The notes under the pieces: model-generated
Databases searched by the model: none
Seen by the model: the letters and a program-made list of their open reading frames with translations, nothing else
What the model was told of the DNA's origin: nothing
Made by a program: the position numbers and the translations under genes
In this document: piece by piece, positions 40,832 through 53,787 of the stretch
Position numbering within the stretch: position 1 is the first letter of the stretch
Layout: the number at the start of each line of letters is the position of its first letter
NCBI GenBank assembly: GCA_907165275.2
Contig: OU015651.1
Span: 2,936,501 to 3,000,500 of the forward strand
Length of the DNA stretch: 64,000 nucleotides
Source of the DNA: Zygaena filipendulae
Lineage: Eukaryota > Arthropoda > Insecta > Lepidoptera > Zygaenidae
Reading direction: 5' to 3'

Positions 40832-43800
40832 AAACTTATAAAGATGTAAGTTCGCAGACACAGTATGTACTTAAGTAAGGTACTTATATGTAGTTATTAA
40901 TCCGACGATGAAATGGACGAGACTTCATTGTATCTACAGTCAATTTTGTTTGTCTTACCTTTATTTGGGTCCATAATATTGGTACCTAGGTAGATAACAG
41001 AATTCCTAAAATTCGCGCACTGTTTTACTAATTTCTAAATCAAATAATTATCTAATATATTTAAATTTAAAACATTTTATTACACAAAACACTGTCACTT
41101 TCGCTTTATATTTTCGCTCGGAGCTGTCTGGCAACGGTCTAACGTGGCCAGCGCAAATTGTTATTAATCCACTACCTTATTAAATTACTTTATTTAATTA
41201 TGTAATTCGACTAACTCGAGCTAATGTGTGAACTAATGGAGTCTGTACCGTGATCTGGCTCCTTTGCTACGCCAACCCAAACACAACATGTGTGGTGCTA
41301 CGAAAAAAAAAACATCTTGTAAACACGAAAGAGAAGCACACCCACATACTGAAGGAAAATATTCGACTATACAGCCAAATCGTCTCTTATTACCTTTGCC
41401 TTAGATTCTTTTTTCAGAATTCAAAACTATTAGGTACTTTTCAGTTATGTTGCTGAAAAAGAAGCTCTAAGCATTCGTTTCTAGATTCTAGTTTACTCTA
41501 GTCCGCTTGCGATGGGTGTATCATCTGTTTTCAATTTCATCATCGGTCGTACAACCCAAGGCGTGGCTTTTCATTAGCCCGCCCGTGTAACGAAACAGAA
41601 AAAAAAACGAAAACATTTTCGGCGGGAAGAGATTTGAGCAATAATTGACACGTCAAAGTGTATTATTTATAGTCGCTGAGTAGTAAATTAACATAAAGTT
41701 TTTTAGTAATTGGTTCTGAAATGTATATTGCGGTACAAGAAAGTTGTGCCGCGGATGTGGAAATAACTTTTTTATGACCAACAAAATTAGAAAACACAAT
41801 TTACAGTTCTCTTTCAAACGATTTTTTTGTATAAATATACCTTTGATTTAAAATGGATTTAAATTAGATGACCATCATTGTTTTTTTTTTTTAATTATAA
41901 TATACCCACCTAAAATCTAAATTAGTTCGTACAGTTTTTCTTTTGATGGAAATCCTCGTACAAACAAAAAATGAACTGTACTAAAGAGAGTAAAAGTAGT
42001 GATCTAGTAACATTTTAAATTAGATATGCAGGAATTTCAGGATTCTCTCGAGAGCTACTAAATCTAAGCCTTGTGGAAGAAATTCAGTAAATTATGGTGT
42101 AAAACACATCAAAATCCGTAGGTGACGTAACGTAGAATACGTGCAGATACAGACAGACGCGACAGCGACTTTGTTTAATAGACTACGACGAAGATATTTT
42201 TTTCTCTTAATTTTTCGGGATTTATGAATTATGCAACTTAATGAGTGACTTCCTATCTAATATGACTACGGTATTCATTTCTTAAGGTTGTTTTGTAGGT
42301 ACTTAAGAAATAGCCTAAAAATTCTGTCATAAGATAATATTATATACTATTTTTTAATTTCCATATTTTCAAAAAACCGTTTCAGTTTTTTTTTTTAACT
42401 TTGATACCTTTTTGGACAAAATTTAAAGTTAAAGTTAATAATCGTGCCTTATGATATTAAAAAACAAAGAGTATTTTACTGGGGGATTTAATGTAATTTT
42501 TCGGTTACATGACTACAAACAGATATATACCTATTCATTGCATGGTATGTATGTTTTAAGCCAGGAATAGAGCGGTGACCTGTCGCATCGAATCAGTGTA
42601 GAATCTTCAAAAACGCCAGCTACGCGCGACGGCGCGCCGTGGCGTTGGTATTTGTCGCATCTGATCACGGATGCCGCCCCCTTAGCCAAGTTGGCAATCT
42701 TTAATCGTTATCGCTATAGAAAACTTACCGTCATGTCACGTGATCACGAAAAATCTTCCAATCAAAAGACCAATTTTTCGTGTGTTTACATCGATTTGAT
42801 GTCGACTGTACATTACCTACAGTACCTACAGTACCTACGTACAGTAGAGGTTGAACGAATTTGGAGTCAACCTCCATGTCCACACTGTTTAGGAATTATC
42901 TATCTATCAATTATCTAGCAAAGCTGCAAAATCTATTTAAATTTTTTTGTTAAATAACATAGATTCTTTCGTCTGGCTCTCTTGGTTTGGATCATATTAA
43001 ACCTCGTAAGAAATTGTTCTGAGTATTAAACAAAACAAAAAAGAAAAATATTTCAAATCCAAACGTTGTTCTATATTCAAAAGCAAAAGCGCAAAAGTGT
43101 CATGGCAGCCATAATTGGGGGTGACAGTTTGTCGGCGTGACCGGCGCGGGCAAAGCTCGTTTGCGGCTGCGCGTAACGAGAACGTACGGTCTACCTACTC
43201 ACTAATCTTGGCTTGTCTTTAAACGCAAAGTACCTAATATAAACAGATCGACATTAAAGCGACTGTAATCTAATTTAATGTGAGTATGTGATTCGATGTG
43301 ATTTTGTGTTTATTGTCCGAAATGTCGTAGTACTTACTTAAACTAGTTAAATATTTTTGGCCACGGTGTGGTCTATATTGACGAGTTCATCGTGCAAGGA
43401 AGCGGTCCCAATAATCCGTGAACATAACCATTTGTCACTACTCGTCCGGTAGGGTGACTATGAAATAAGCCAGATTGTACAAAAAATATTTTTATAATAT
43501 GTTTCAGTTTTCTTATCATCGAATATATTATACAACAAAAATAGATTGTTTTTACAATATTTTAAATAAATACCAATTAAAAAAACCACAAAAATAAAAT
43601 TCAATCCCCGTTATTTGGATCAAAAAATCACCACCGTCATCTGACAACAGTCTTGTCCGTCTTCCCACCTCGTAGCCGAACGTGTGGCCACCCTATGGAC
43701 GCACGCAAAACGCCACAATTACCCCAACTCAATGCGCCCATCACTCACGTCACATCCACGCATCGCTTCACCGTCCTCCATGCTTCACCCCAACGATTAA

Positions 43801-44077
43801 TTAAGCGTTTTAATTTTAGCATTTTCGAGAAAAAATACATCAAGTATCTCTGACAAACTCAAAATTATATTCAACACCGCGAAAAAACATTAAGATATAG
43901 TTGTAGTAAGTAAATATAAAGGGTTCATAATTTCTGTATAAATGTAATATTTATTATTTGTGAAATTGTTTTGGCGAATGTATCACATATAGCTGTACGT
44001 TTCCTGAATAAATAAATAAATACCTATGCTTATATATTGACTGATTCTAATATGATCTCTAAATCTATATAGGTACT

Positions 44078-44275
44078 TACTAATATTATAAAGAGGAAAG
44101 ATTTGATTTTTTGTTTGTTTGTTTGTTACGATTTAACTCAAAAAGTACTGGACCGATTTCAAAAATTCTTTCACCATAGAAAGCTACATTATCTCTGAGT
44201 TATGCTATATTATAATCCGGAATTTCCACAGGAACTCCGAAATTATCGCGGGTGAATCCGCACGGGACAGCTAGT
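44078..44275 (+). mobile_element. Helitron copy
   Basis: TACTAATATTATAAAGAGGA start and GGGACAGCTAGT end; close relative of 15631-15829. Confidence 0.75.
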
Positions 44276-44448
44276 CTAAAATAAAATAAATCATCAGAAC
44301 ACCAAGATTCCAGTAGGCACAACTTCGCTAAACCGCTGACATTTGACTTCGCTAAAATTGACATTCTTTGCGTTCCTACCACTACCGTTTTGTGTATTTT
44401 TGTAACACATCCCAAAGTAATAAGATCTAGACTGCAATAATATTTAAT

Positions 44449-44573
44449 ACTAGCTGTTCCCCGCGGTTTCACCCGCGATAAGTTCGGATTTCATGATGAT
44501 CGGTTGAGCAGTTAAGGCGTGAAAGCGTAGCAAACAGACAGAGTAACTTTCGCATTTATAATATTAGTAGGGG
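44449..44573 (-). mobile_element. Short Helitron
   Basis: ACTAGCTGTTCCCCGCGG start, internal deletion after TTCGGATTTC, TTTATAATATTAGTAGGG end. Confidence 0.65.
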
Positions 44574-45010
44574 CTAGTAGGGATTTTTATAGTAATCATG
44601 GAATCATTTTTAACTTTTTGCAGCAACCAATTAATTATCTAAGCTTTTAAACCTCCAGCGTGGATTGCAAAAACTTAATTGAGCCACAATATTTGTCATA
44701 CCGCCGCGCCGCCTCGTCGCAGCGCGATGCAGTGTTGATGTCTCTGCGTTATTGATGGGTTCTGCGACAAACGAATCGTGCGATTCACAACGCGCGCACT
44801 TCCGGGGCAGCTATGCTCATGCCACCGGCACCGGCACCGTGCAGTGCCTGCAGGCGCCGGCGCTGACGAAATTTTATATCTAACCTTTCAGCTTTTGTTA
44901 CTTAACGTCATTAGAGTAGGGCTTAAGTACTCAGTGAGGTATGCCAGGGGTTGTAAAGACCTCCTGCTAAGCTCGTTATTAAATAAAATCAATAGGTATG
45001 TAGAGGTCTA

Positions 45011-45344
45011 TACAACGTGTTAATGAATTAACTGAAAACTAGAAAGTAGTTTGCTCAGAATCGACTAGCGAATCGATCGCACTGTGTTTTAATATAGGTT
45101 ATATTTTTTCATTTTTACTAGCCTTGTCTAAATTTTTTATAATACAAAATTAGGCGCGTACGCCACCCGCAGCAAAAAAATTCGAACTGGTAGGCGCGGG
45201 CGTAGCACTTAGAATTTCGTAGATAGGTCACCTCCAACTTTTAAAGTATAAATAATTTCGACATAAAATATATTTTAATCATATCATTGTTTATTTTTTT
45301 AATGGGGTGTATCAGGTTTTCAGTTAATTCATTAACACGTTGTA
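45011..45344. mobile_element. TA-flanked MITE (family C, copy 1)
   Basis: 334 bp with inverted ends TACAACGTGTTAATGAATTA / TAATTCATTAACACGTTGTA that continue for about 29 bases, flanked by TA on both sides. The TA duplication suggests Tc1/mariner mobilisation. Copy 2 is at 59331. Confidence 0.8.
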
Positions 45345-46817
45345 TAAACAAAAATATAGAAAATACAAGATTTGAATTAAAAAAAAGAAATGCAAAAATG
45401 GAATACTTATTAGGTACTTACAGCATTTAAAAACAATAAGGACGTAATATTTTTATTACGCCTTTATGAGGATCGGATGTGAGGAACTGAGGAGTGAGGA
45501 TGGATATTATAGAGATTGCTGGCATATACCGCCGCGCCGCCTCGTTACAACTGTATATAATGATATTAATAATTAAAAATTTCTTCTTTTTGGTTAATAG
45601 TTTGCTTTAGTTTTTCTTGTTCTTTATCCTCATTCACCACAACTGAACAGTTAATAATATTATTGGTACTTAGTAAATTTTTACTATGACCAAATAAAAA
45701 AAAATCCCACTTCAAAATAGATAATTTTTTTGCCATGTGGTGAGCAAGGACATAATCGTTGGTCATAGTGAATCTATTTTCCCAAAATATTTGAGGCTGA
45801 CTTCAAACAAATTACCTCGGTAATACAATTACGTTGACAAGTCTATAGGTATCTATTCATGACGACTCCAAGTGTTCATCGACTAAAAATTTGTTCAGAA
45901 AGCAAAATATGAGATAAAATTTGATTAAAAAAACTGTTTAAACTGATATTTCCTCAGGAAATTCATAATTTGTTGTGCAGTTAACTATAATTTTTAATAA
46001 AAACCATCCGCCCGTGGGCTTTTTAACTTTTCGTGTCGATAATGCCGTTAAACTTTGACACTTTTTTACGGCCACCGTTTGGTTTTTTACCGACATACGC
46101 TTAAAAGCATGTCAGCGTTGTCACATCACTGAGATCTCGAAGATAACTATGATCCTTCCCGCTGAACTCCCTCTTGGGGTTTTCGTTTGAAAAGCATTTT
46201 GGTTTTTGACACGTTTAAAATCACAATCTAAGTTGCATCGCTTTTTTTTAACGTTCGCTTAAGTGGGCTTAATTTGTAGAACACGTTAGGAAAAAAAATA
46301 CTTGGCAAACGGCAGAGGAGCAATGTGATAAGTAAAAAACTGGACAAGTACGAGTCGAAGTTGTGCACGTGTAAATAGTTCGTCCATAACGGGAATCAAG
46401 CTCGAAGACTAAACTTGTGCTATAAAAATTTGTGCTATGTCTCCCATCATAAGACAACGCTTCTTGCCAAATTTTGTGACTCTATATAGGTCAACGGGAA
46501 GTAGATACCCTATAGATTTTTTTCAAATTTGTGGCATAAAACGGCCGTGTATAGGTATTAATTTAAACTTGATACCTACTTGATACTTGATACTTGTGTA
46601 TCAACACCATGTTCCTTTTTGTTTTGGTTAATAAATAAATAAATAAAATAATAAAAATAAATATGTGTTCCTAAGAAAAAGAGTCTTGAAAGCTCAGCTT
46701 GAAAGATGACAGCCAGAGAGACAGACAAAAAGGTTTCCTGTTTTCCTTTTAAGTACGGAACCCCAAAAATGAAATTTCGGGATAGATGTAGGCTAAAATT
46801 TTGATAAATATGTAAAA

Positions 46818-47031
46818 ACTAGTTGTGCCCCGCGGTTTCACCCGCGTAATTTCAGAGTTCCCGCGGGAATTCCGGGATAAAAAGTACCTTATGTGTTAAT
46901 CTGATGTATAAGCTATATTATTGTAAAGTTTCATTTAAATCCATCCAGTAGTTTTTGCGTGAAAGAGTAACAAACATCCATCCATCCATCCATACATTCT
47001 TACAAACTTTCGCGTTTATAATATTAGTAGG
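46818..47031 (-). mobile_element. Helitron with (CATC)n
   Basis: ACTAGTTGTGCCCCGCGG start, (CATC)4 at 46977, TTTATAATATTAGTAGGA end. Confidence 0.75.
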
Positions 47032-48237
47032 ATAATATTAATATTTTGCTCCCCATGAAATACTTAGATACTTCGCTGCTGATAAACATATTTACATAAT
47101 AATATTATAGAAAATAACGATTATATCTAATATCTATGTATCACTTCATGAGAAGAAACCGAATAAGAAATCTTCAGGATCGTTTCCCCGAAATTTCTTA
47201 AATAACCGACCACCATGCGGCAAGGCGCTGAGGTATCGGTTACATTAGTAAGAGATCATGCGCTTGCGCATCCCGACCCCGACGCGACGGCTGTCAACAG
47301 CGGCGGCAGCAGAGCGTGGACCCTGACAAGTTTATTTTTGTTTAGTGCCACTTCGGTATAGTCCCACTCCAATTTGACGGTTCAATAAGTGAAAAGTGGG
47401 TAAGTAGGTACTTAGAGTAGGTACATTAATAATATGCTATTCAACTCAGGGATACTGTGGCTTAATTCCTATCATTGAACGATAGATTTATTATTAAATT
47501 TTATCTGTATTATAAAAAATATAGGTAGACGTTATAAAAATAAATATTTAGTCCAACACAAAACTTAGTCATCAAATGGTGCTAAATAAAACCAAAAGTG
47601 GTTTATTTTGCCGGGGTTTCGGCGCCGCACGCGCACCGCGTCAAGTATGAAAACGTTTATTTTATTGCAGCTATTTAGAATATATAATAAATAAATCCGA
47701 TTAAATCGCAACCGCCTAGCCGAGTGATTTCAAAGACTCGAAATTTGTCCTGACAATATTTACGACGACAGCGCGCCGTGTGCGCGGGCGCAGCAGTCGC
47801 GGAGATCAAAGCGGCGCGCGCGCCCGTCTCGTACGATACATGCCGGAGGTCGCACATTGCTCCTTAGGGAGTCTGCTGGAAAAAAACGGCAGCTTGTTTG
47901 TTTTGTAAATAATATTTTATTAGCTCTCTTTCAGTGGTGAGCCGATGAATAACCACTTGTTCGCTTGTGAACCAACAGCCGCGGTTCTTTTAAGCTAAGT
48001 ATTTAGGTAGGTAACTACCTAAAGTATCTTCCGAAAAATCTTTGCCGTTTTGCTCTGTATGATTTTATTATGACTTATTTATTTATTTTTTGTGTAAAAA
48101 AATAAAGATCTTTGTGCCTATGTCCATGATTGTTTTAAAATTAAAATGCGATAGTGTTATTGAGTGGTTTTATTTTGTTTTACAAAACATACATTATGTT
48201 TATCTATAGATAAACAACATGAAAAATATGAGATTAA

Positions 48238-48474
48238 CCGCCGCACTCAGAGTCGACTTTAATGATTACTTAGTTAAGTATAGATTTTTAAAACAAAACT
48301 GCCGCAATAAGAGACGTTCAGTAAATTAATGTTAATTGGCATTTAACTAATTAAGTTACATCTCATTAAATACCAATTAACATTAATTTACTAAACTTGT
48401 CTGATTGCGGCAGTTTTGTTTTAAAAATCTATACTTAACTAAGTAGTCATTAAAGTCGACTCTGAGTGCGGCGG
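48238..48474. mobile_element. Foldback MITE family A, 237 bp copy
   Basis: Same length and arms as 19919-20155. TAA at 48235-48237 and 48475-48477. About 330 bases past the astacin poly(A) signal. Confidence 0.85.
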
Positions 48475-48806
48475 TAAGTCTGTCGTTGACGTCAAAAGAA
48501 TATGATTGACCCAGCGTTGGTATAGTCCTGTACTTTTTTCCTTCTTAAGAAGGTAATTTTTGCCTGATTTTTACTTTCAACTTTATCACTATTGCAATAA
48601 AATCAATAACTGTAGAAAATATGTAAAACTAAAATATATTTTTAATGCTGAAATCGAGGCTTCAAAAACACATAGCCAGTTGGAAACTGAATAGGAAGGA
48701 AAATAGATTTATATTTGCTATATTATGTACAAAATTTATTATTTGAGTCTCGTTGTGGTCACACAATACACAGATGATCATCGTAAAATGATCAGTCACG
48801 TGATTA

Positions 48807-48812
48807 TTTATT
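48807..48812 (-). terminator. Poly(A) signal of the astacin gene
   Basis: AATAAA on the minus strand, about 26 bases after the stop codon. Confidence 0.6.
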
Positions 48813-48837
48813 GGTGATCCAAACCTATCCAACAGCA

Positions 48838-51800
48838 TCAGTCCCATGCACCTGGACAGTTGTAATGCCTGTTTATACGGAGCCAGTCCTTGTCAGTGAT
48901 GTAAATGCGTTGGCCCATCTCGCCTTCGTGCTCCTGAAACGAAGAATATCATCATACTTACTACTTAGTACTTACTTACTTGGATGGGTGGATAAATATG
49001 AGCAAGCTAATGGGCATGTTGACTAATTTTTATTTTTTAGTCCGTCTTGTAGATTATTAAAAAATATTGGAAACGTATTTTTTCTTTTTTTACGTTATCA
49101 AAAAATAACGGCGATATATTGAGTTGAAATTTCGAGTGACGTCACTATTCTGACAGTTTGTATGGCTGTTTTGCGGTTAGTGACGTCACGACCTCCTCAT
49201 CCTAAACTTTAATGCGCTTTATCTCTGTATATTTTAATTTTTTAAAAAAAGCAAAAAATACGTGTCTATTGTTTTTTTATTTTCTAACTGACGGACTAAT
49301 TAGAATTTTGATTTTCAATAGTAGTCAAGTTGTGCAATTTGAACAACTGACTAACTAATCGCTCTATAGACTATAATTTGTGCTAAAGATTGTCACCCAA
49401 AGCCTCTTGGGGAAATAGCCACGTCGGTGCTGTTTGGACTGTATTAAAAAGCAGTTCCTTAAAAAAATGAGAGAAACATGCGCTGGAAGGTCAGAGAAGA
49501 CTGCATGTTTATTCTGACTTGCAGATTGGTTCTGATCGCATCAACAAAGATGGGAGAATACCTAAGAGGTGGAGATCTGTGTGACTTATTTAAAATTCTT
49601 AAGCTAGGAATCAGGGTATTGAACTGGAACTGAGAGGCTACAGATTCATGCCACAGCCATAATACTCGCATTTTGACATCTAGTCCCAACACTCTCAGTG
49701 AAAGTAAATTTTTCATGATATCTCTTGCCACCACGTCAGGCCTTCCTCCAATAGTAATTGCCAATCGTCTAAATACCAAACATTTAGTGGTAACTCGATA
49801 ACAGTAATTGCTCTATGGATTATAAGGTGCTCATTTAATGAGGCAAGGTATTATCTCTTACCTGCAGAGCAACAATGGTTTTTTCTCCGTTGCTGGTGAA
49901 GGCGTAGGGTCCATAATGCAGACAGCTCACGTAGTCGTAATCGATCCCCAAATTGTCCACCAGTTCCGAGGAGTAGTACGCGAAGTTGTGCTCAGTGCCT
50001 GGGCGAAAGAGAATGTTCAAATTCAATGTTTATTAATTTATTTATTTATTTGGGAAACAAACGGTACAACATAAGTAAAAATATAACAAAATATAGAAAG
50101 TTTCTTACACTTTAAAGTTTCCACACATAGGAAAAAGATATATAAAAAAAAAATATTAACGCATTCGAAATTCCACGAGAGGTGGTACATGGTATACCTA
50201 TCATTAAAGTTGTACAAATATGTAGTATCATCCGGTGAATGAAGAAATCATGAAATTCGCACTTCGGGTTAGAAAATATTCTAAGGTATACCTATCCGAA
50301 CAACATTGAACACATACATTGAACTCAAAATTGAAAGTAATAAGATTAAATCACAATTGTACGTAGGTAGGTACCTACGCACCTATATCGTACGTACAAT
50401 CCAAAACTCGATCCTATTCCTTCGAACTGATTTCTTGGATTTAAATGACTGGTCTATCATAATTTTTTCTGTAGCTTCAAAAATACCTTCAATAAGATTC
50501 TCCTCCACGATTTTGACGTAGTCGTCTCTATTGTAGGTGGACTGCATGTGCAGGAAACCCAGGATGTGCATCCACTCGTGCACGATGGTCGCATGACGGA
50601 AGCACCCAACGCCGGGGTAGTTGCGCGCCAGGTTCAGGGTGTGGACTCCACGTTCCTCCCAGTAGCCCACGTGTGCGTAGCAGCCGCCAGCGCCTCCCTG
50701 GTCAGAACAGAGAACGTTGCAAGCCGTGAACAAAGAGTGGCAAGGCTATTTGGCTACTTTTTTTTTCTAAATTCTATTTAGTCCGTCAGTTAGATAATAA
50801 TAAAAAAATAATGGACACGTATTTTTTGCTTTTTCAAATTAATGAAAATATATACCTGAATAAAGCGCATTAAAGTTTGGGAGTGGTGACTCGTAACGTC
50901 ATACGCAGCTAAAAACTGCGCCTGCTTGTGACGTCACGCGACATTCGACTCAACGTATCTCCGTTATTTTTTGCTTACGTGAAAAAAGAAAAAAATACGT
51001 GTCTAATATTTTTTAGGAATCTACACGACGGGCTAAAAATAAAGAAAATAGTCAAATAGACAATTTAAAAACTAGAGGGGCAGTATAGGTGGGGCAGGCG
51101 TGTCCCACTGCTGTAAAGGAAGTTAGAGCAAATGCTCATACTTTCCCAAAACTTCCTTTGCTGGCATCCCAAGTATATTTTCGACAATATTCCCAAAACT
51201 GTGAGTTTTGAAAACAGTGACTAATATTTCGTTACGTTAATGAATGTTTTTGTGTCTGTGATGAATAGTTTTGTAAATGATAATAATCATCCGGCGGCAC
51301 TGGTTTTCATTTGTTTTCATATACTAAACAGAGTTGATGCCCCTTCTATTAATTGTTCTGTGTTACAAACTACCTACCCTCGTCAGTTTGACAGCAAAAC
51401 TTTAAAGATATCACAGTTTCGCCACAGTTCAAAGAAACAAGGCAGTGTTGTCATTGTACGTACGATATACGCCCAACTGAAACTTTGTAGAAAAAAAAAA
51501 CAACAGGTACTCACTGTCAGTCTGACGAACACCGTGTCTTCGGGTGTCTTTGGTCTGAATTTAATACAGGTGTGCCTCTCTATGTCTTCCATTCCCTCTA
51601 TGATCGCGGCTTGCTGAAGGGGACCTGTGCAAGGATACTTTAAGTAAAGTTTACCTACCTATTGACTCGACTCCTATAAGTACTCCCTTCTAAATAGATA
51701 GTACTAGTTGTGCCCCGCGGTTTCACCCGCGTTAATTTCAGAGTTCCCGCGGGAATTCCGGGATAAAAAGTAACCTATGTGTTAATTTGATGTATAAGCT

Positions 51801-53640
51801 ATATTATCGTAAAGTTTCATTTAAATCCATCCAGTAGTTTTTGCGTGAAAGAGTAACAAACATCCATCCATCCCATTATACATACTTAGAAACTTTTGCG
51901 TTTATAATATTAGTAGGATTCTTAAATTAAAAAAGCTGCGGCCTACAATTTTTTGCTATGTATAGAAAAAAATAACGACTGTTCCATGCATACTAGAAAT
52001 GGCAGTGGTTTTTCCCGATGCTATAGTATCAAAACCTAGCCCTGGGTCCAAAAAATCGGTGGAAATGTGTTGAGATGCAAGATGATGATTTGTTTCTGAA
52101 TGATGATGAATCTGTCTTCACATCGTCGGCACATATTGGAAAACTTCTCGATAAAAAAAAACTAACGTACCTACCTACCTACTGTGATTTTTGGTTTGCT
52201 GTTTTGTAATGTACCTACATATATTTTTTTGTGAAAATTCTTAAATAAATAAATAAAAAATAAAAAATTGATTGTACCTACTTAGCTAATAAGAATTACC
52301 GTAATTATTTTTTAAATTAGTAGCTATCAGATTAAGAATTTGATAAAATAACCAGTAGGTTGATATTAAATTGTAATGTAATACAATCATTACCGATTTA
52401 AGTCAAGCTTATCAGTTGATTGCAGAATATAAAACGAAAATGATTAATTGACTATTTACTGATTACTTTACCACAACAACTAGGTTATTGACCCAGTTCT
52501 GTCCGAATATTCTATTTATTGTGGTTGAATTTTTTTGGGGCTTTTTGGGGAAACCTACAACATTTTTTCAACTTGACAGATCAATAACTTGATAGATATT
52601 AAAAAGCTTAAACAAGAAGTTCCAAAACGATAATTTGGGCGGTCTCCAATATAATTATGTTTTTAATATTATTTTACAATACTTACCTAATGCAAAATTG
52701 TCAATAAAATAGTTTTTTTTATCCTAGTTTACGTAATGTTCTCTTATCACTTCCCTTTTAAATTAAATACCTACGTATATCTTAGAAGATAATACCTATT
52801 ATGATATTTGATAGCAAAATCTCCCTTTAAGGACCTTTCCCACTAATCACATTCTGGTTGTTGTGAAAAAAGAAGAATATCTATGAACTAACCGAACTCT
52901 TCCTCCCCGAACTCCCAGACGACAGTGTCGTTGGGCCACTTGGTGTCGGGCCACGTGTAGGCGTTGCGCCCGTTCTCGTACCTCTCCACCAGACCGTCGA
53001 TCATCCAGTCGTCGAGCAAGATGTCGCCCTCGAATTCACCGCTCAGCTCCTCAGCGTTCATGAGGTGCGAAAATTCGGGGTTCACGCGCAACTTGCTGCC
53101 ATCCTCTGTGAGTATTAGAAAAAAAAAACATTTCCTTTGATGTATAGTATAAGAGCCGTAAGTAAAAAAAAATTATAAAATTGGTTTATTTCAGCAACAA
53201 CTTCGTAAACAAATTTTAGGTGGGTTGTACCTAATAATTATTGTCAATTCATGCTAGTCACAGTGCAGAAGCGCATTGGGTGGCTTTTACTTATCTCAAT
53301 GAACTCAACGCCCGCCGAGGTAGAATGTTGTAATTAATGATTCGAATTTCAGAATATCGTCCTGAGTAGGTAGTTAAGGTAGTTTTTAATGTGTGAAAGC
53401 GTAACAAACAAATAAACTCACATTCGCATTTATAATAGGAGGGACAACAGACTGCGTAAGGATTGTCCCGAATTTTTGCGGACCACTATTTTTAAGAGTT
53501 TACCAAAAAAAAACATTCTTACTGGTTTTAAAGCTTTCCAAGAACTGTCTGAAATCTTCTACTTGATCCGGGGTCCGGCTCAAGAGCGGCACCGCGGTCG
53601 CCAGTCCCAGCACACAGAGCACCACAACCCCACGCAACAT
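48838..53640 (-). CDS. Secreted astacin-family zinc metalloprotease, six exons
   Basis: Exons in transcript order: 53523-53640, 52893-53105, 51515-51624, 50487-50697, 49862-49998 and 48838-48933; phases close to 294 residues. A signal peptide covers about residues 1-16. The prodomain carries FEGDI, the aspartate switch that blocks zinc in the zymogen. The catalytic domain has HEWMHILGFLH with zinc ligands H187, H191, H197 and the base E188. The residue after the third His is Met (HMQS) where most astacins have Glu, a change I recall in other insect members. The Met-turn reads SCLHYG, so the conserved Met is Leu (L244); Tyr246 is kept. The protein stops just after the catalytic domain (NCPGAWD), with no CUB or EGF domain. 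Such short insect astacins are secreted midgut or reproductive proteases; which applies here is unknown. Confidence 0.92.
49010..49328. mobile_element. MITE family B, copy 4 (astacin intron 5)
   Basis: ATGGGCATGTTGACTAA left end, both TGACGTCAC words, AGTAGTCAA right end. Confidence 0.75.
49385..49800 (-). pseudogene. Coding-looking island in astacin intron 5, unassigned
   Basis: A minus-strand frame of about 106 codons (49459-49779) reads like real protein: RRLAITIGGRPDVVARDIMK, LLSLRVLGLDVKMRVLWLW, RSPPLRYSPIFVDAIRTNLQ. No canonical transcript of the host gene uses it, and I do not recognise the family. It could be a retrocopied fragment, an alternative exon or part of a transposon. Confidence 0.35.
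50746..51060. mobile_element. MITE family B, copy 5 (astacin intron 3)
   Basis: AGTCCGTCAGTTAGATAATA to CACGACGGGCTAAAAATA; ends changed to CTATTTGGCTA / TAGTCAAATAG. It starts 49 bases from the exon 4 acceptor. One TGACGTCA is degraded to TAACGTCA. Confidence 0.7.
51703..51918 (-). mobile_element. Helitron in astacin intron 2
   Basis: ACTAGTTGTGCCCCGCGG to TTTATAATATTAGTAGGA, very close to the 46818 copy. Confidence 0.75.
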
Positions 53641-53683
53641 CGTTCACAGCTAAACAATAAAACAAATTGACATCAATCACGGA

Positions 53684-53693
53684 CTTTTATATC
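53684..53693 (-). promoter_or_regulatory. TATA box of the astacin gene
   Basis: GATATAAAAG on the minus strand, about 45 bases before the start codon, so a short 5' leader is expected. Confidence 0.6.
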
Positions 53694-53787
53694 CGGCTGT
53701 AGACATTCGATTTGGTATCAATCCAGATAACATACCTACAAAATCTTTCATTAACAACAAAACAGTAGCATTTGTATGTTTGTGTGT

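Larger units (their letters stand above)
38563..48806. other. About 10.2 kb without a recognised gene
   Basis: No exon chain could be built on either strand. It contains Helitrons, MITE family C and A copies, and scattered GC-rich, CpG-containing patches (42600-42680, 43100-43180, 44700-44870, 47250-47340, 47600-47860). The patches could be distant promoter or enhancer DNA of the homeobox gene, or a missed first exon; no evidence decides. Confidence 0.5.
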
